A model generated the notes under the pieces. It made no database searches and was not told the origin of the DNA. It worked only from the letters and a program-made list of their open reading frames with translations. 64,000 nt of DNA from positions 3,224,001 to 3,288,000 of the forward strand of contig NZ_JAUTAN010000001.1 in NCBI RefSeq assembly GCF_030818655.1. The letters run 5' to 3'. Both the position numbers and the translations under genes were made by a program. The first letter of the stretch is position 1. Every line of letters starts with the position of its first letter. Positions 28,560-36,861 of this stretch are shown here, piece by piece. This DNA comes from Nocardioides zeae (GTDB lineage Bacteria > Actinomycetota > Actinomycetes > Propionibacteriales > Nocardioidaceae).

Positions 28560-30374
28560 TCAGGCCTCGCCCCCGAGCGGGAGGCGCAGCTCCGCCGGCG
28601 CGCCGTCGGCGACCCGCACGGGGACGCCCCAGTCCTGCTGGTGGAGGTGGCACGCCGCCCCCACGGGCACCTCGCCGTCGGTGTCGGCGTCGCACGACGC
28701 GGCCCGGGCCGCCACGTGCAGCACGCCCTCCCCGACCGCCGGGTCGAGCTCGAGCTCCCGCGTCAACGGGATCGCGCGTCCGTCGCCGCCGCGGAGGAGG
28801 GCGGGCGGCGTCGCCCTCACGAGGAGCTGCGTCGCCGGCCCGAACCGCTCGTCGACCTTCTGTCCCGGCGGCGGCACGAACGGGACCACCAACCGGAGCC
28901 GGGCCGCCACCTCGGTGACCGGCCGCTGCGTGCGGTGGGCGAAGCCCGCGGTGGTCACGGCCGACCCCAGGGGCACCGTGCTCAACCGGTGCGCCGTCGA
29001 CTCGACGACGACGAGGGCGTCACCCGCGACGTACGCCGCGCTCGGCTCCGCGAGACCGGTGGCCAGCGTCGTCAGCTCGCCGGCCGGGCCGGCCGCGGGG
29101 TCGAAGCGGCGGACCGCGCCGTTGTAGGTGTCGCAGACGGCGACCGACCCGTCGGGCAGGGCGGTGACGCCGAGCGGGTGCTGGAGCAGCGCTGCACCGT
29201 CGTCGGCCCCGCCCGGGCCGTCGCGGAACCCGAAGTCGAACAGCCCGGTGCCGACCGCCGTGCGGACGACCGGCCCCTCCTGCTCGTCCACCTCGATCCA
29301 GCGCAGCGACGAGGTCTCGGAGTCGGCCAGCCACAGCCGTGCGCCGTCGGGGGACACCGCCAGCCCCGACGTCTGTGCGAACCACGCCGTGGACAGCGGC
29401 CCGTCGAGGAGGCCCTCGTTGGTCGTGCCCGCGGCGACCTCGACCGCGCCCGTGCGCGGGTCGAGGGTCCACAGCTGGTGGATGCCGGCCATCGCGACCC
29501 ACACGCGGTCGCGCCACCAGACGACGTCCCACGGGGAGGAGAGGCGCTCGGTGCCGTCGCCCTGCATCCACTGCTCGCCGTCGCCGGCGAGCGTGGTGAC
29601 CGTGCCGTCGGCGAGGCGCAGCCCGGCGAGACGGTGGCCGACCGTGTCGGCGACGACCGCGTCGTAGCCCACCGCCGCCGCGACCTCCGCCGGCAGCAGG
29701 CAGACCCCGTTGGGCTCGCGGAAGCCGCCGAAGCGGCGCAGCACGGGGCCTTCCGGAGCAGCCAGCTCGACGACCTCGTCGTGGCCCGCGTCCGCGACGA
29801 GGACCCGGCCGTCGGGCAGCGGCACCGCCGACGCCGGGAACCGCAGGTCGCCGGGGGTGACGGGCGGCGCGACGTAGGGTGAGTCGCCCGGCTGCAGCGT
29901 GCCCCGCTCGCGGTGCTCGGCCACCAGCCGGTCGAGCAGCCGGTCGATGGCGTGGGCGTGGCCCTCCCCCGCGTAGTGCGCCACCACGTAGCCCTCCGGG
30001 TCGACGAGCACCAGCGTCGGCCACGCCCGCGCCGTGTAGGCCTGCCAGGTGAGGAGCTCGGGGTCGTCGAGCACCGGGTGGTGCACCCCGTAGCGCTCCA
30101 CCGCCGCCACGAGCGCGTCGGGATCCGCCTCGTGCACGAACTTGGGGCTGTGCACGCCGACGACCGTGAGGTGCTCCGCGTGGCGCTCCTCGACGGGCCG
30201 CAGCTCGTCGAGGACGTGGAGGCAGTTGACGCAGCAGAACGTCCAGAAGTCGAGCAGCACGAACCGGCCGCGCAGCTCCGCCGCGGTCAGCGCGCGGCCT
30301 CCCGTGTTGAGCCAACCCCGCCCCCGCAGCTCGGGGGCGCGGACACGGGGCACGAGGCCGTGGTCGGTCGTCAT
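28560..30374 (-). CDS. Thioredoxin-like protein with NHL repeats (NHLRC2-like)
   Basis: A 604-residue cytoplasmic protein. Residues 20-160 form a thioredoxin/TlpA-like fold with the redox pair Cys48-Val-Asn-Cys51 (DFWTFCCVNCLHVL). From about 190 to 490 a beta-propeller of NHL-type repeats is seen (FPASAVPLPDGRVLVADAGHDEVVEL, GLAVSPDGARLWLADSETSSLRWIE, HPLGVTALPDGSVAVCDTYNGAVRRFD). The last 100 residues form a beta domain. The order matches NHLRC2-type proteins, whose exact bacterial role is not established. An ATG at 30374 gives the compact N-terminus; no signal peptide is present. Confidence 0.85.
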   Translation of the reverse strand: MTTDHGLVPRVRAPELRGRGWLNTGGRALTAAELRGRFVLLDFWTFCCVNCLHVLDELRPVEERHAEHLTVVGVHSPKFVHEADPDALVAAVERYGVHHPVLDDPELLTWQAYTARAWPTLVLVDPEGYVVAHYAGEGHAHAIDRLLDRLVAEHRERGTLQPGDSPYVAPPVTPGDLRFPASAVPLPDGRVLVADAGHDEVVELAAPEGPVLRRFGGFREPNGVCLLPAEVAAAVGYDAVVADTVGHRLAGLRLADGTVTTLAGDGEQWMQGDGTERLSSPWDVVWWRDRVWVAMAGIHQLWTLDPRTGAVEVAAGTTNEGLLDGPLSTAWFAQTSGLAVSPDGARLWLADSETSSLRWIEVDEQEGPVVRTAVGTGLFDFGFRDGPGGADDGAALLQHPLGVTALPDGSVAVCDTYNGAVRRFDPAAGPAGELTTLATGLAEPSAAYVAGDALVVVESTAHRLSTVPLGSAVTTAGFAHRTQRPVTEVAARLRLVVPFVPPPGQKVDERFGPATQLLVRATPPALLRGGDGRAIPLTRELELDPAVGEGVLHVAARAASCDADTDGEVPVGAACHLHQQDWGVPVRVADGAPAELRLPLGGEA

Positions 30375-30474
30375 GGGGACGACGGTAGAGGGCGGCGCCG
30401 ACACCCGGGGACGGCTGTCCACAGGCGGCCCGACGCCCTGGGCCGGACGTGCGCCCGCCACTACCCTGGCGGAC

Positions 30475-31335
30475 ATGCCCACCCCTCCCCCCAGCGCCGC
30501 CGAGGTCCCCTCCGACACCGACACGACGGCCCGCCTGGCGTCCTACGTCGACGTCTGGTGGGCGGCCGTCGAGGACTTCCTCGCCCTGGCGTCGACCCTC
30601 ACCCCGGAGGAGTGGCGGCTCCCGACCGACCTCCCGGGCTGGACGGCGCAGGACGTGCTCGCCCACCTCGTGCACCTGGAGTCGCTCACGGTCGGCGGTG
30701 CCCACCCCGAGGTCGAGATCGGCGACGCGCCCCACGTGCGCAACGACTTGGGGCGCTTCACCGAGCAGGGCGTGGTCGCGCGACGGGCCGACGATCCCGC
30801 CGCGCTCGTGGAGGAGCTGCGGAGCACGACGCAGGGGCGGCACGCCGAGCTCCAGGCCGACCCTCCGACCGACCCGTCCGCGACGGCGCCCGGGCCCTTC
30901 GGCCTCCTCGGGTGGGACACCGAGACGTTCCTCGGCAACCGGCCCTTCGACGTGTGGATGCACGAGCAGGACCTGCGGCGTGCCGTCGGGCGGCCGGGGG
31001 GCCTCGACGGGCTCCCCGCGGCGTACTGCGCACAGCGCCTCCTCCGCTCGGTGCCCTTCGTCGTGGGCAAGCGGGTGAAGCCGGCGCCCGGCACGTCGGT
31101 GCTGGTCGAGGTCGGGGCCCTGCCTCCCGTCGGCGTCCTCGTCGGCGAGGACGGTCGCGGCCGCCCGGTCCCCGTCGAGGAGCTCGACTCCCCCACGGCC
31201 GCGCTGCGCACCGACCTGGAGGCGTTCTGCCTCGCCTCCGGCGGCCGCGGCGACGCCGACCTCGCGCGCTGGGAGCTGTCCGGCGACGAGGACCTCGCCC
31301 GCCGCGTCATCGCGAACCTGGCGGTGACGCCGTGA
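30475..31335 (+). CDS. TIGR03083-family (maleylpyruvate isomerase-like/DinB) protein
   Basis: A 286-residue protein with the mycothiol-dependent maleylpyruvate isomerase N-terminal (DinB-like) domain: LPTDLPGWTAQDVLAHLVHLESL with a metal-binding His, and later RPFDVWMHEQDLRRAVGRPGG. The C-terminal third resembles the SCP2-like tail of the family (LARWELSGDEDLARRVIANL). Most members are uncharacterised mycothiol-linked transferases, so function is unassigned. TACCCT lies 7 nt before ATG (leaderless). The stop overlaps the GTG of the SDR gene in GTGA, so the two are an operon. Confidence 0.75.
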   Translation: MPTPPPSAAEVPSDTDTTARLASYVDVWWAAVEDFLALASTLTPEEWRLPTDLPGWTAQDVLAHLVHLESLTVGGAHPEVEIGDAPHVRNDLGRFTEQGVVARRADDPAALVEELRSTTQGRHAELQADPPTDPSATAPGPFGLLGWDTETFLGNRPFDVWMHEQDLRRAVGRPGGLDGLPAAYCAQRLLRSVPFVVGKRVKPAPGTSVLVEVGALPPVGVLVGEDGRGRPVPVEELDSPTAALRTDLEAFCLASGGRGDADLARWELSGDEDLARRVIANLAVTP

Positions 31336-32267
31336 AGCACGAGCCCCGCACCTGGTCCCTGGCCGAGATGCCCGACCTCGCGGGCCAGACCGCGGTCGTC
31401 ACCGGCCCCACGAGCGGCCTCGGCACGGCGACGGCCCGGGAGCTGGCCCGGTCCGGCGCCCGCGTCGTGCTCGCCGGGCGCAGTCCCGAGAAGCTGGAGT
31501 CCACGGCGGGCGACATCACGCGCGCGGTGCCCGGCGCCGACCTCGAGCGGCTGGTCGTCGACCTGGCCTCCCTCGCCTCGGTGCGCACCGCGGCGGCGGA
31601 GGCGGCCCGCCTCGGCCCGATCGACTTGCTCGTCAACAACGCCGGCGTCATGGCCACCCGCGCGCAGCGCACCGAGGACGGGCTCGACCTCCAGATGGCG
31701 ACCAACCACTTCGGCCACTTCCTGCTGACCGGGCTGCTCTGGCCCCAGCTCGTCGCCGACGGCGGCGGGCGGGTCGTGTCCGTGTCGTCCTTCATGCACA
31801 CGGTCGCGCGGCGCGCGCCCCTCGGCGACCCGCGCACCCCGCCCCGGCGGTACTCGCGCTGGGGCGTCTACGCGCAGACGAAGCTCGCCAACCTGCTCTT
31901 CACCTACGAGCTCCAGCGCCGCGCCGAGGCGGCGGGCGTGCCGGTGCGGGCGCTGGCCGCGCACCCGGGGTACGCCGCGACCCACCTCCTGTCCTACGGC
32001 CAGACCGGTCGGGGCTCGGGCGGGCTCGCCTCGATCCTCAACGGGGTGGCGTCCGCGACAGCGCAGTCCGCCGACGACGGCGCACTGCCGACGCTGATGG
32101 CGGCCACCGCCGACCTCCGGGGTGGCACCTACTGCGGCCCGAGCGGGTTCAGCCAGCTCCGTGGCCTCCCCCGCCCGGTGGGGTCGACGACGCTGGCCCG
32201 TGACCCGGAGGCGCAGCGGCGGCTGTGGGAGATCAGCGAGGAGACGGTGGGACTCCGCTGGCCCTAG
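31332..32267 (+). CDS. Short-chain dehydrogenase/reductase
   Basis: A 311-residue classical SDR of the retinol-dehydrogenase-like group common in actinobacteria. It has the cofactor motif TGPTSGLG (the usual TG.N.GIG with changes), the downstream Arg of LAGRSPEK favouring NADP(H), NNAGVMA, the catalytic Ser in SVSSFMH and the YAQTK pair. The substrate is unknown. It is translationally coupled to the preceding TIGR03083-family gene through a GTGA overlap, suggesting related chemistry. Confidence 0.88.
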   Translation: MKHEPRTWSLAEMPDLAGQTAVVTGPTSGLGTATARELARSGARVVLAGRSPEKLESTAGDITRAVPGADLERLVVDLASLASVRTAAAEAARLGPIDLLVNNAGVMATRAQRTEDGLDLQMATNHFGHFLLTGLLWPQLVADGGGRVVSVSSFMHTVARRAPLGDPRTPPRRYSRWGVYAQTKLANLLFTYELQRRAEAAGVPVRALAAHPGYAATHLLSYGQTGRGSGGLASILNGVASATAQSADDGALPTLMAATADLRGGTYCGPSGFSQLRGLPRPVGSTTLARDPEAQRRLWEISEETVGLRWP

Positions 32268-32276
32268 AGTTGCCGG

Positions 32277-33032
32277 GTGGCGGATGTTCCGACGGTGGCG
32301 GCTGATGCGCAGCCCGTCGGCCAGGGCTGGTCGTTGCACGGGGCGCCGCGGGATCACCGCGTCATCACGGACCCGACCGCCGAGGACAAGGTGACCTGGT
32401 TCGTCGACGGCGAGATCGCGGCGACCTGCAAGGACGGCGGTAGCGACACCGCCGTCCTCACCCCGGAGGACCGGGGGCTGGGCGCCCTGGCGGTCCGGCG
32501 CAGCTACTTCGGCGACGCGACCCGGGTGACCTGGTACCCGCCGACGGAAGACGGGCGGCGCCTCGGACCGCGCGCCGCCGCCCACCTCGGGCGCGGTGGG
32601 ATCGACCTCGTCCCGGACGCCGGTTCTCCCGCAGCCGCACGCGAGGAGGAGGCCCGGCGGCACCCGGTCCGCACCGGGGCCCGCCACGTGGTGTCCGGCG
32701 CGGCCAAGGTCGTGCTGCCGATCGCGGGCGTGTGGGTCATGCTCCGGCTCGTGGGGCTGCTCGGCCACATCCCGCTGCCGGACCTGCCGAGCGTCCCCTG
32801 GCCCGACCTGCCGAGCATCTCGTGGCCCGACCTGCCCCGCGTCCCCTGGCCCGACCTGCCGGACCTGCCGACCTGGCACGAGCCGGAGTGGGTACGACGG
32901 GCGGCCCGGGTCGCGCCGTACCTCCTCCCCGTCGTGGTCGGCCTCGCCGTGGCCTGGGCGGAGCACCGGCGCCGTCGTGCGCAGGACCGCCGGCGCGCTG
33001 CTGCGAGCGAGTCGACGGAGACCGTCGCCTGA
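32277..33032 (+). CDS. Two-helix membrane protein with PWPDLP repeats
   Basis: A 251-residue protein of unknown family. Residues 1-140 are soluble and hydrophilic (TWFVDGEIAATCKDGG, LTPEDRGLGALAVRRSYFGDATRVTWYPP). A helix follows (VVLPIAGVWVMLRLVGLLGHI), then four copies of an eight-residue repeat of the form PDLPSVPW, then a second helix (VAPYLLPVVVGLAVAWA) and a basic tail. The Pro/Trp repeat would be a stiff linker or loop outside the membrane (inference). TAGAGT lies 6 nt before GTG 32277, suggesting a leaderless message. It converges with the enoyl-CoA hydratase gene with 4 nt between stops. Confidence 0.65.
   Translation: MADVPTVAADAQPVGQGWSLHGAPRDHRVITDPTAEDKVTWFVDGEIAATCKDGGSDTAVLTPEDRGLGALAVRRSYFGDATRVTWYPPTEDGRRLGPRAAAHLGRGGIDLVPDAGSPAAAREEEARRHPVRTGARHVVSGAAKVVLPIAGVWVMLRLVGLLGHIPLPDLPSVPWPDLPSISWPDLPRVPWPDLPDLPTWHEPEWVRRAARVAPYLLPVVVGLAVAWAEHRRRRAQDRRRAAASESTETVA
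32781..32876 (+). repeat. 24-bp in-frame tandem repeat, four copies
   Basis: GACCTGCC recurs at 32781, 32805, 32829 and 32853 with exact 24-bp spacing. It encodes the PDLP(S/R)(V/I)(P/S)W repeat of the two-helix membrane protein. Being in frame, copy number could change without breaking the gene. Confidence 0.85.
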
Positions 33033-33036
33033 GCCG

Positions 33037-33849
33037 TCAGCGCGAGCGCGGCCCGAAGGTGGGCGCGATCTTGGCGAAGGCGGACTCGCGGGCGATGCGG
33101 GTGTTGCGCGTGGCGAGCAGGACGACCTGCTCGATGCGCTCACGCGCGAACGTGTGCCGAGCGCTCGAGGTCTGCGCGCCGTCGAACAGGCGCTTCGCGG
33201 CCGCCACTGCGTCGGGCGACTTCGCCTTGATCTCGGCCACGAGCGACTCCGCCGCGGCCACCGGGTCCGCGTCGACGCCCGTGACGAGCCCGAGGTCGAG
33301 CGCCTCCTTGCCCGAGACGATCTCAGCGGTCATCGCGAGCCGCTTGGCGACGTCGAGGCCGACGAGCTCCGAGATGCTGCGCACCCCGCTCATGTCGGGG
33401 ATGAGGCCCCACTTGCCCTCGAGCACCGACCAGCGGGCGTCCGGCGTCGTGAACCGGAAGTCGGCCGCGAGCGCGATCTGCAGCCCGCCGCCGTAGCAGT
33501 GGCCGTGGACGGCCGCGATCACCGGCACCGGCAACCGCCGCCACGCCCAGCACGCCTCCTGGAAGGTGTTGGTGCCCCGGAACGGCGAGGGCACGAGGGC
33601 CCGCGCGACCCGGCCGGGCTTCTTCAGCACGGTGCCGAAGTCGAGCCCGGCGCAGAACGAGTCGCCCGCCCCGCTGAGGATCACCGCGCGGAGGCTGCGG
33701 TCGTGCCGCAGCCACCGCGCGACGCGGATCAGGTCCTCGAGGGTGTCGAGGGTGAGCGCGTTGAGCTTGTCGGGCCGGTCGAGCACGACGCGCGCGATGC
33801 CGTCCTCGACGGTGCAGGAGACGTACGTGGTGGCGGGCGACGCAGACAT
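33037..33849 (-). CDS. Enoyl-CoA hydratase/isomerase family protein
   Basis: A 270-residue crotonase-fold protein. It has the family blocks ARVVLDRPDKLNALTLD, AVILSGAGDSFCAGLDFG (oxyanion-hole region), AVHGHCYGGGLQIALAADFRF and a C-terminal helix bundle. The first catalytic Glu of true hydratases is not obvious: ISELVGLDVAKRL lies near the expected place, so isomerase or other crotonase activity is possible. ATG at 33849 was chosen over the one three codons upstream because TAGCAT lies exactly 7 nt before it. The monooxygenase gene lies 54 nt upstream on the same strand. Confidence 0.88.
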   Translation of the reverse strand: MSASPATTYVSCTVEDGIARVVLDRPDKLNALTLDTLEDLIRVARWLRHDRSLRAVILSGAGDSFCAGLDFGTVLKKPGRVARALVPSPFRGTNTFQEACWAWRRLPVPVIAAVHGHCYGGGLQIALAADFRFTTPDARWSVLEGKWGLIPDMSGVRSISELVGLDVAKRLAMTAEIVSGKEALDLGLVTGVDADPVAAAESLVAEIKAKSPDAVAAAKRLFDGAQTSSARHTFARERIEQVVLLATRNTRIARESAFAKIAPTFGPRSR

Positions 33850-33903
33850 GGGCGCCATGCTACTCGCAGGTAACCGTTGCGTCAGCCCTCACGACCAGCC
33901 CCC

Positions 33904-35373
33904 TCACGACCAGGTGAGCGTGCCGTCGTCGAGGTCCGAGCGGCGCAGCGCCCGGATGTCGTAGAGGTAGTTCTGCACGACCTTCCACGGCGCCTCGGCG
34001 CCCTGCTTGGGGAGCTGGTCGACGGAGCGCTGCACGTAGCCCGCCTCGAGGCCCAGCAGGGGCGCCTCGGCGACGGTCGGGTCGCGCTCGACCTCCACCT
34101 TCCGCAGGCCCGTGGCCCGCATCCGCCCGAGCAGCCGCGAGACGTAGTCGGCGACCAGGTCGGCCTTCAGCGTCCACGAGGCGTTGGTGTAGCCGATGGT
34201 GTAGGCGAAGTTGGGCACGCCGGTGAGCATCAGCCCGCGGTAGCTCATCGTCTCGGGCAGCTTCACCTCGGCACCGTCGACCGTGAACGACAGGCCGCCG
34301 AAGGCGAGCAGGTTGAGCCCGGTCGCGGTCACGACCACGTCGGCCTCGATCTCCTCGCCGCTCTCCAGCCGGATCCCGGTGGGCGTGAACGTGGCGATCC
34401 GGCCCGTCGCGATCGACGCCTCGCCCGAGCGCAGCACCCGGTAGAGGTCGCCGTCCGGAACCACGCAGAACCGCTGGTCCCACGGGTCGTACGGCGGGTT
34501 GAAGTGCGTGTCGACGTCGAGGTCCGGCACCTGGCGCCTCGTCCACGCGCGCACCCCGCGCTTCACGACGGACGGGAACGTCTGGCTGGCGTTGAAGAAG
34601 ACCATCTGCTGCAGGACGTTGCGCCACCGCGTCAGCTGGTAGGCCGTCATCTCGGGCAGCACCTTGCGCGCCAGCAGCGACAGCTGGTCGCGCGCGGGGA
34701 TGGAGATGACGTAGGTCGGCGTGCGCTGCAGCATCGTCACGTGCTCGGCCGCGCCGGCCATCGAGGGCACGAGGGTGATCGCCGTGGCCCCGGAGCCGAT
34801 GACGACGACCTTCTTGCCGCGGTAGTCGAGGTCCTCGGGCCACGCCTGCGGGTGGACGAGCTCGCCCTCGAACAGCTCCTCGCCCGGGAACACGGGCCGG
34901 TAGCCGGCGTCGTAGTCGTAGTAGCCCGCGCAGCAGTAGAGGAACCCGGCGGAGTACGTCGCGGTCTCGCCGTCGACGACCACCTCGACCGTCCAGCGGG
35001 AGGTCGCAGAGTCCCACGCGGCCCCGACCACCTTGTGGCCGAACCTGATCCGGTCGACCAGGTCGTGCTCGGCGGCCGTCTCCTCGACGTACTCCCGGAT
35101 GGAGGCACCGTCGGCCAGCGCCTTCTCCCCGAGCCAGGGCTTGAAGCGGTAGCCGAGCGTGTACATGTCCGAGTCGGAGCGCACGCCGGGGTAGCGGAAC
35201 AGGTCCCACGTGCCGCCGATGGCCTCGCGGGCCTCGAGGACCAGCAGCTCGAGGTCGGGGTGGTCACGGGTCAGCCGGGCCGCGGCACCGATGCCGGAGA
35301 GGCCGGCCCCGATGACGAGGACGTCGACGTGCTCACGCGGGGAGGGGCTGGAGGGAGCCGGGGTCTGCGCCAT
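33904..35373 (-). CDS. Baeyer-Villiger flavin monooxygenase, EthA-like
   Basis: An approximately 489-residue class B flavoprotein, the same length as mycobacterial EthA. It has the FAD motif GAGLSGIGAA, the EthA-like stretch GGTWDLFRYPGVRSDSDMYTLG, the Baeyer-Villiger fingerprint FEGELVHPQAWP (FxGxxxHxxxWP), the NADPH motif GSGATAITLVPS and the late ATGLNL block. Such enzymes convert ketones to esters and oxidise thioamides using NADPH and O2; the natural substrate is unknown. ATG at 35373 follows CATGAT by 7 nt. Its promoter region is filled by a 60-nt inverted repeat. Confidence 0.9.
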   Translation of the reverse strand: MAQTPAPSSPSPREHVDVLVIGAGLSGIGAAARLTRDHPDLELLVLEAREAIGGTWDLFRYPGVRSDSDMYTLGYRFKPWLGEKALADGASIREYVEETAAEHDLVDRIRFGHKVVGAAWDSATSRWTVEVVVDGETATYSAGFLYCCAGYYDYDAGYRPVFPGEELFEGELVHPQAWPEDLDYRGKKVVVIGSGATAITLVPSMAGAAEHVTMLQRTPTYVISIPARDQLSLLARKVLPEMTAYQLTRWRNVLQQMVFFNASQTFPSVVKRGVRAWTRRQVPDLDVDTHFNPPYDPWDQRFCVVPDGDLYRVLRSGEASIATGRIATFTPTGIRLESGEEIEADVVVTATGLNLLAFGGLSFTVDGAEVKLPETMSYRGLMLTGVPNFAYTIGYTNASWTLKADLVADYVSRLLGRMRATGLRKVEVERDPTVAEAPLLGLEAGYVQRSVDQLPKQGAEAPWKVVQNYLYDIRALRRSDLDDGTLTWS

Positions 35374-35385
35374 GCCGCGCATCAT

Positions 35386-35445
35386 GACCCGGACCGGGCC
35401 CTGTTGTCACGCGTTCAATAGCGTGGATCGGGCCCGGTCCGGGTC
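35386..35445. terminator. 16-bp perfect inverted repeat, terminator or operator
   Basis: GACCCGGACCGGGCCC (35386-35401) is perfectly complementary to 35430-35445. The 28-nt spacer holds a second pair, CACGC and GCGTG. It lies 8 nt after the stop of the zinc-ribbon gene and 13 nt before the monooxygenase start on the same strand. It is placed to end the upstream transcript, and could also control the monooxygenase. Confidence 0.7.
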
Positions 35446-35452
35446 ACGGGGG

Positions 35453-36826
35453 TCACTCGTTGGTGCCGGGGATCAGCTGCAGACGGATGTTGCCGGTCGC
35501 CTGCGGGTCCTCGTCGTACTCCGTCACGACGACCGAGTAGTCGTCGCCCTGGCGCACCTGGACGAGGCAGGTCTCGTCGCCGAAGGAGCTGTCGCGGTTG
35601 CAGATCTCGTTGCCGTGCTTGTCGAAGACCTGGAGGCGGAAGTCGACCGCCGGGTCCGCGATGTTCTCGAGGAAGACGGTGAGCGAGCCGCTCGTCGTGG
35701 CGACGAACGGGGCGTTGCCGCCACCCGCCGGCATCGTCGTCTCGAGCGTCGTGCCGCCCTCGCCCCAGACGCCGGCACCCTCCGGCGCCTGCGCCGGGGT
35801 GAGCCGGGACCGGTCGGCGACGGCGAGCACCGTGCCCTCGAGGTCGCAGATGGCGTCGCTCGTGCAGCTCGAGATGTACATGCCCTCGGGGAGCACGAAG
35901 GCACCCGAGAGGTCCTCGTAGATCGCCGCGCCCATGGGCGAACCCGCCGGCAGCGGCACCGCGTCGCCCAGCTCCAGCATCTCGGCGTCGACGACGTCGA
36001 CGAACACCTCGACGGTGTCGGAGCCGGCGAAGACGTTGAACTCGACCTCCTGCTCGCCCGAGCGCTCCGGGACGAAGGCCGCGAAGCCCTCCTCGCCGTA
36101 CCAGCCCTGGGCCGAGGTCACCTGCATCGCGGCGTCCTCGGGGAACGGGATGCCCATGTCGTCGGAGCTGGAGAGCAGCACGATCTGGGACTCGTCCGCC
36201 TCGACCGTCAGCACGGCGGTGTCGTCGTCGACCGGGATCTCGTTGACCTCGCCGAGCGTGATGCCGGACGGGTCGGGCCCGTCGGTGCCGTCGGTGCTGC
36301 TGGTCTCGTCCGGGTCGGCCGTGTCGCGGTCGTCGTCGTCCTTGCCGTTGAAGACCGTCAGCACGAGCGTCGTGACGATGACCCCGATGACGAGCACGCC
36401 CACGACACCCCAGATGGCGATCCACTTGCCGCGGCCGCCGCCACCCCGGCCGGGCCCGGGCTGACCGACCTCGCCGTAGCCCCCGCCGTAGCCACCGCCG
36501 TAGCCACCGCCGTAGCCACCGCCGTAGCCGCCCGACTGGCCGTAGCCCGCGTCGTACCCGCCGGGCTGGCCGTAGCCCGCGTCGTACCCGCCGGGCTGGC
36601 CGTAGCCGCCCTGCGGGCCCGAGGGCGCGCCGTACGACGACGACGGCGGCAGCCCGCCGCTCACGCTCGTCGGGGCGTCGCCCGCATCAGCGGGAGCGGA
36701 CGGGGAGGACGGGGAGGACGGGGAGGAACCGCCGCTGACGTGGGTCGCGTCGGCCGGGGTGCCGCACGTGTCGCAGAACGCGGCGTCGTGGGGCATCTGG
36801 TGGCCGCAGACGGCACAGGTGCTCAT
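35453..36826 (-). CDS. Zinc-ribbon, Gly/Tyr-rich membrane protein of unknown function
   Basis: A 457-residue protein. A zinc ribbon comes first (CAVCGHQMPHDAAFCDTCG), then a Ser/Pro linker, a low-complexity Gly/Tyr segment (GYGQPGGYDAGYGQ then repeated GGYG) at about residues 65-115, and one helix (WIAIWGVVGVLVIGVIVTTLVLTV). An acidic linker and a beta-rich extracytoplasmic domain of about 250 residues follow, with Cys pairs (SSCTSDAICD, NEICNRDSSFGDETC) that could form disulfides. Zinc-ribbon/GY/helix designs recur in actinobacterial surface proteins, but the outer domain was not recognised. It lies 35 nt downstream of the desaturase gene on the same strand, so may be co-transcribed. Confidence 0.75.
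   Translation of the reverse strand: MSTCAVCGHQMPHDAAFCDTCGTPADATHVSGGSSPSSPSSPSAPADAGDAPTSVSGGLPPSSSYGAPSGPQGGYGQPGGYDAGYGQPGGYDAGYGQSGGYGGGYGGGYGGGYGGGYGEVGQPGPGRGGGGRGKWIAIWGVVGVLVIGVIVTTLVLTVFNGKDDDDRDTADPDETSSTDGTDGPDPSGITLGEVNEIPVDDDTAVLTVEADESQIVLLSSSDDMGIPFPEDAAMQVTSAQGWYGEEGFAAFVPERSGEQEVEFNVFAGSDTVEVFVDVVDAEMLELGDAVPLPAGSPMGAAIYEDLSGAFVLPEGMYISSCTSDAICDLEGTVLAVADRSRLTPAQAPEGAGVWGEGGTTLETTMPAGGGNAPFVATTSGSLTVFLENIADPAVDFRLQVFDKHGNEICNRDSSFGDETCLVQVRQGDDYSVVVTEYDEDPQATGNIRLQLIPGTNE
36475..36612 (-). repeat. Short in-frame repeats encoding the GY-rich segment
   Basis: A 12-bp unit (GTAGCCACCGCC on the plus strand) is repeated about four times. Next to it are two near-identical 30-bp units encoding GQPGGYDAGY. 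They encode the low-complexity part of the zinc-ribbon protein and are prone to length change. Confidence 0.8.
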
Positions 36827-36861
36827 GGCGGGGCGGTCTACCCCGCTACCCGTGGCCTTAA

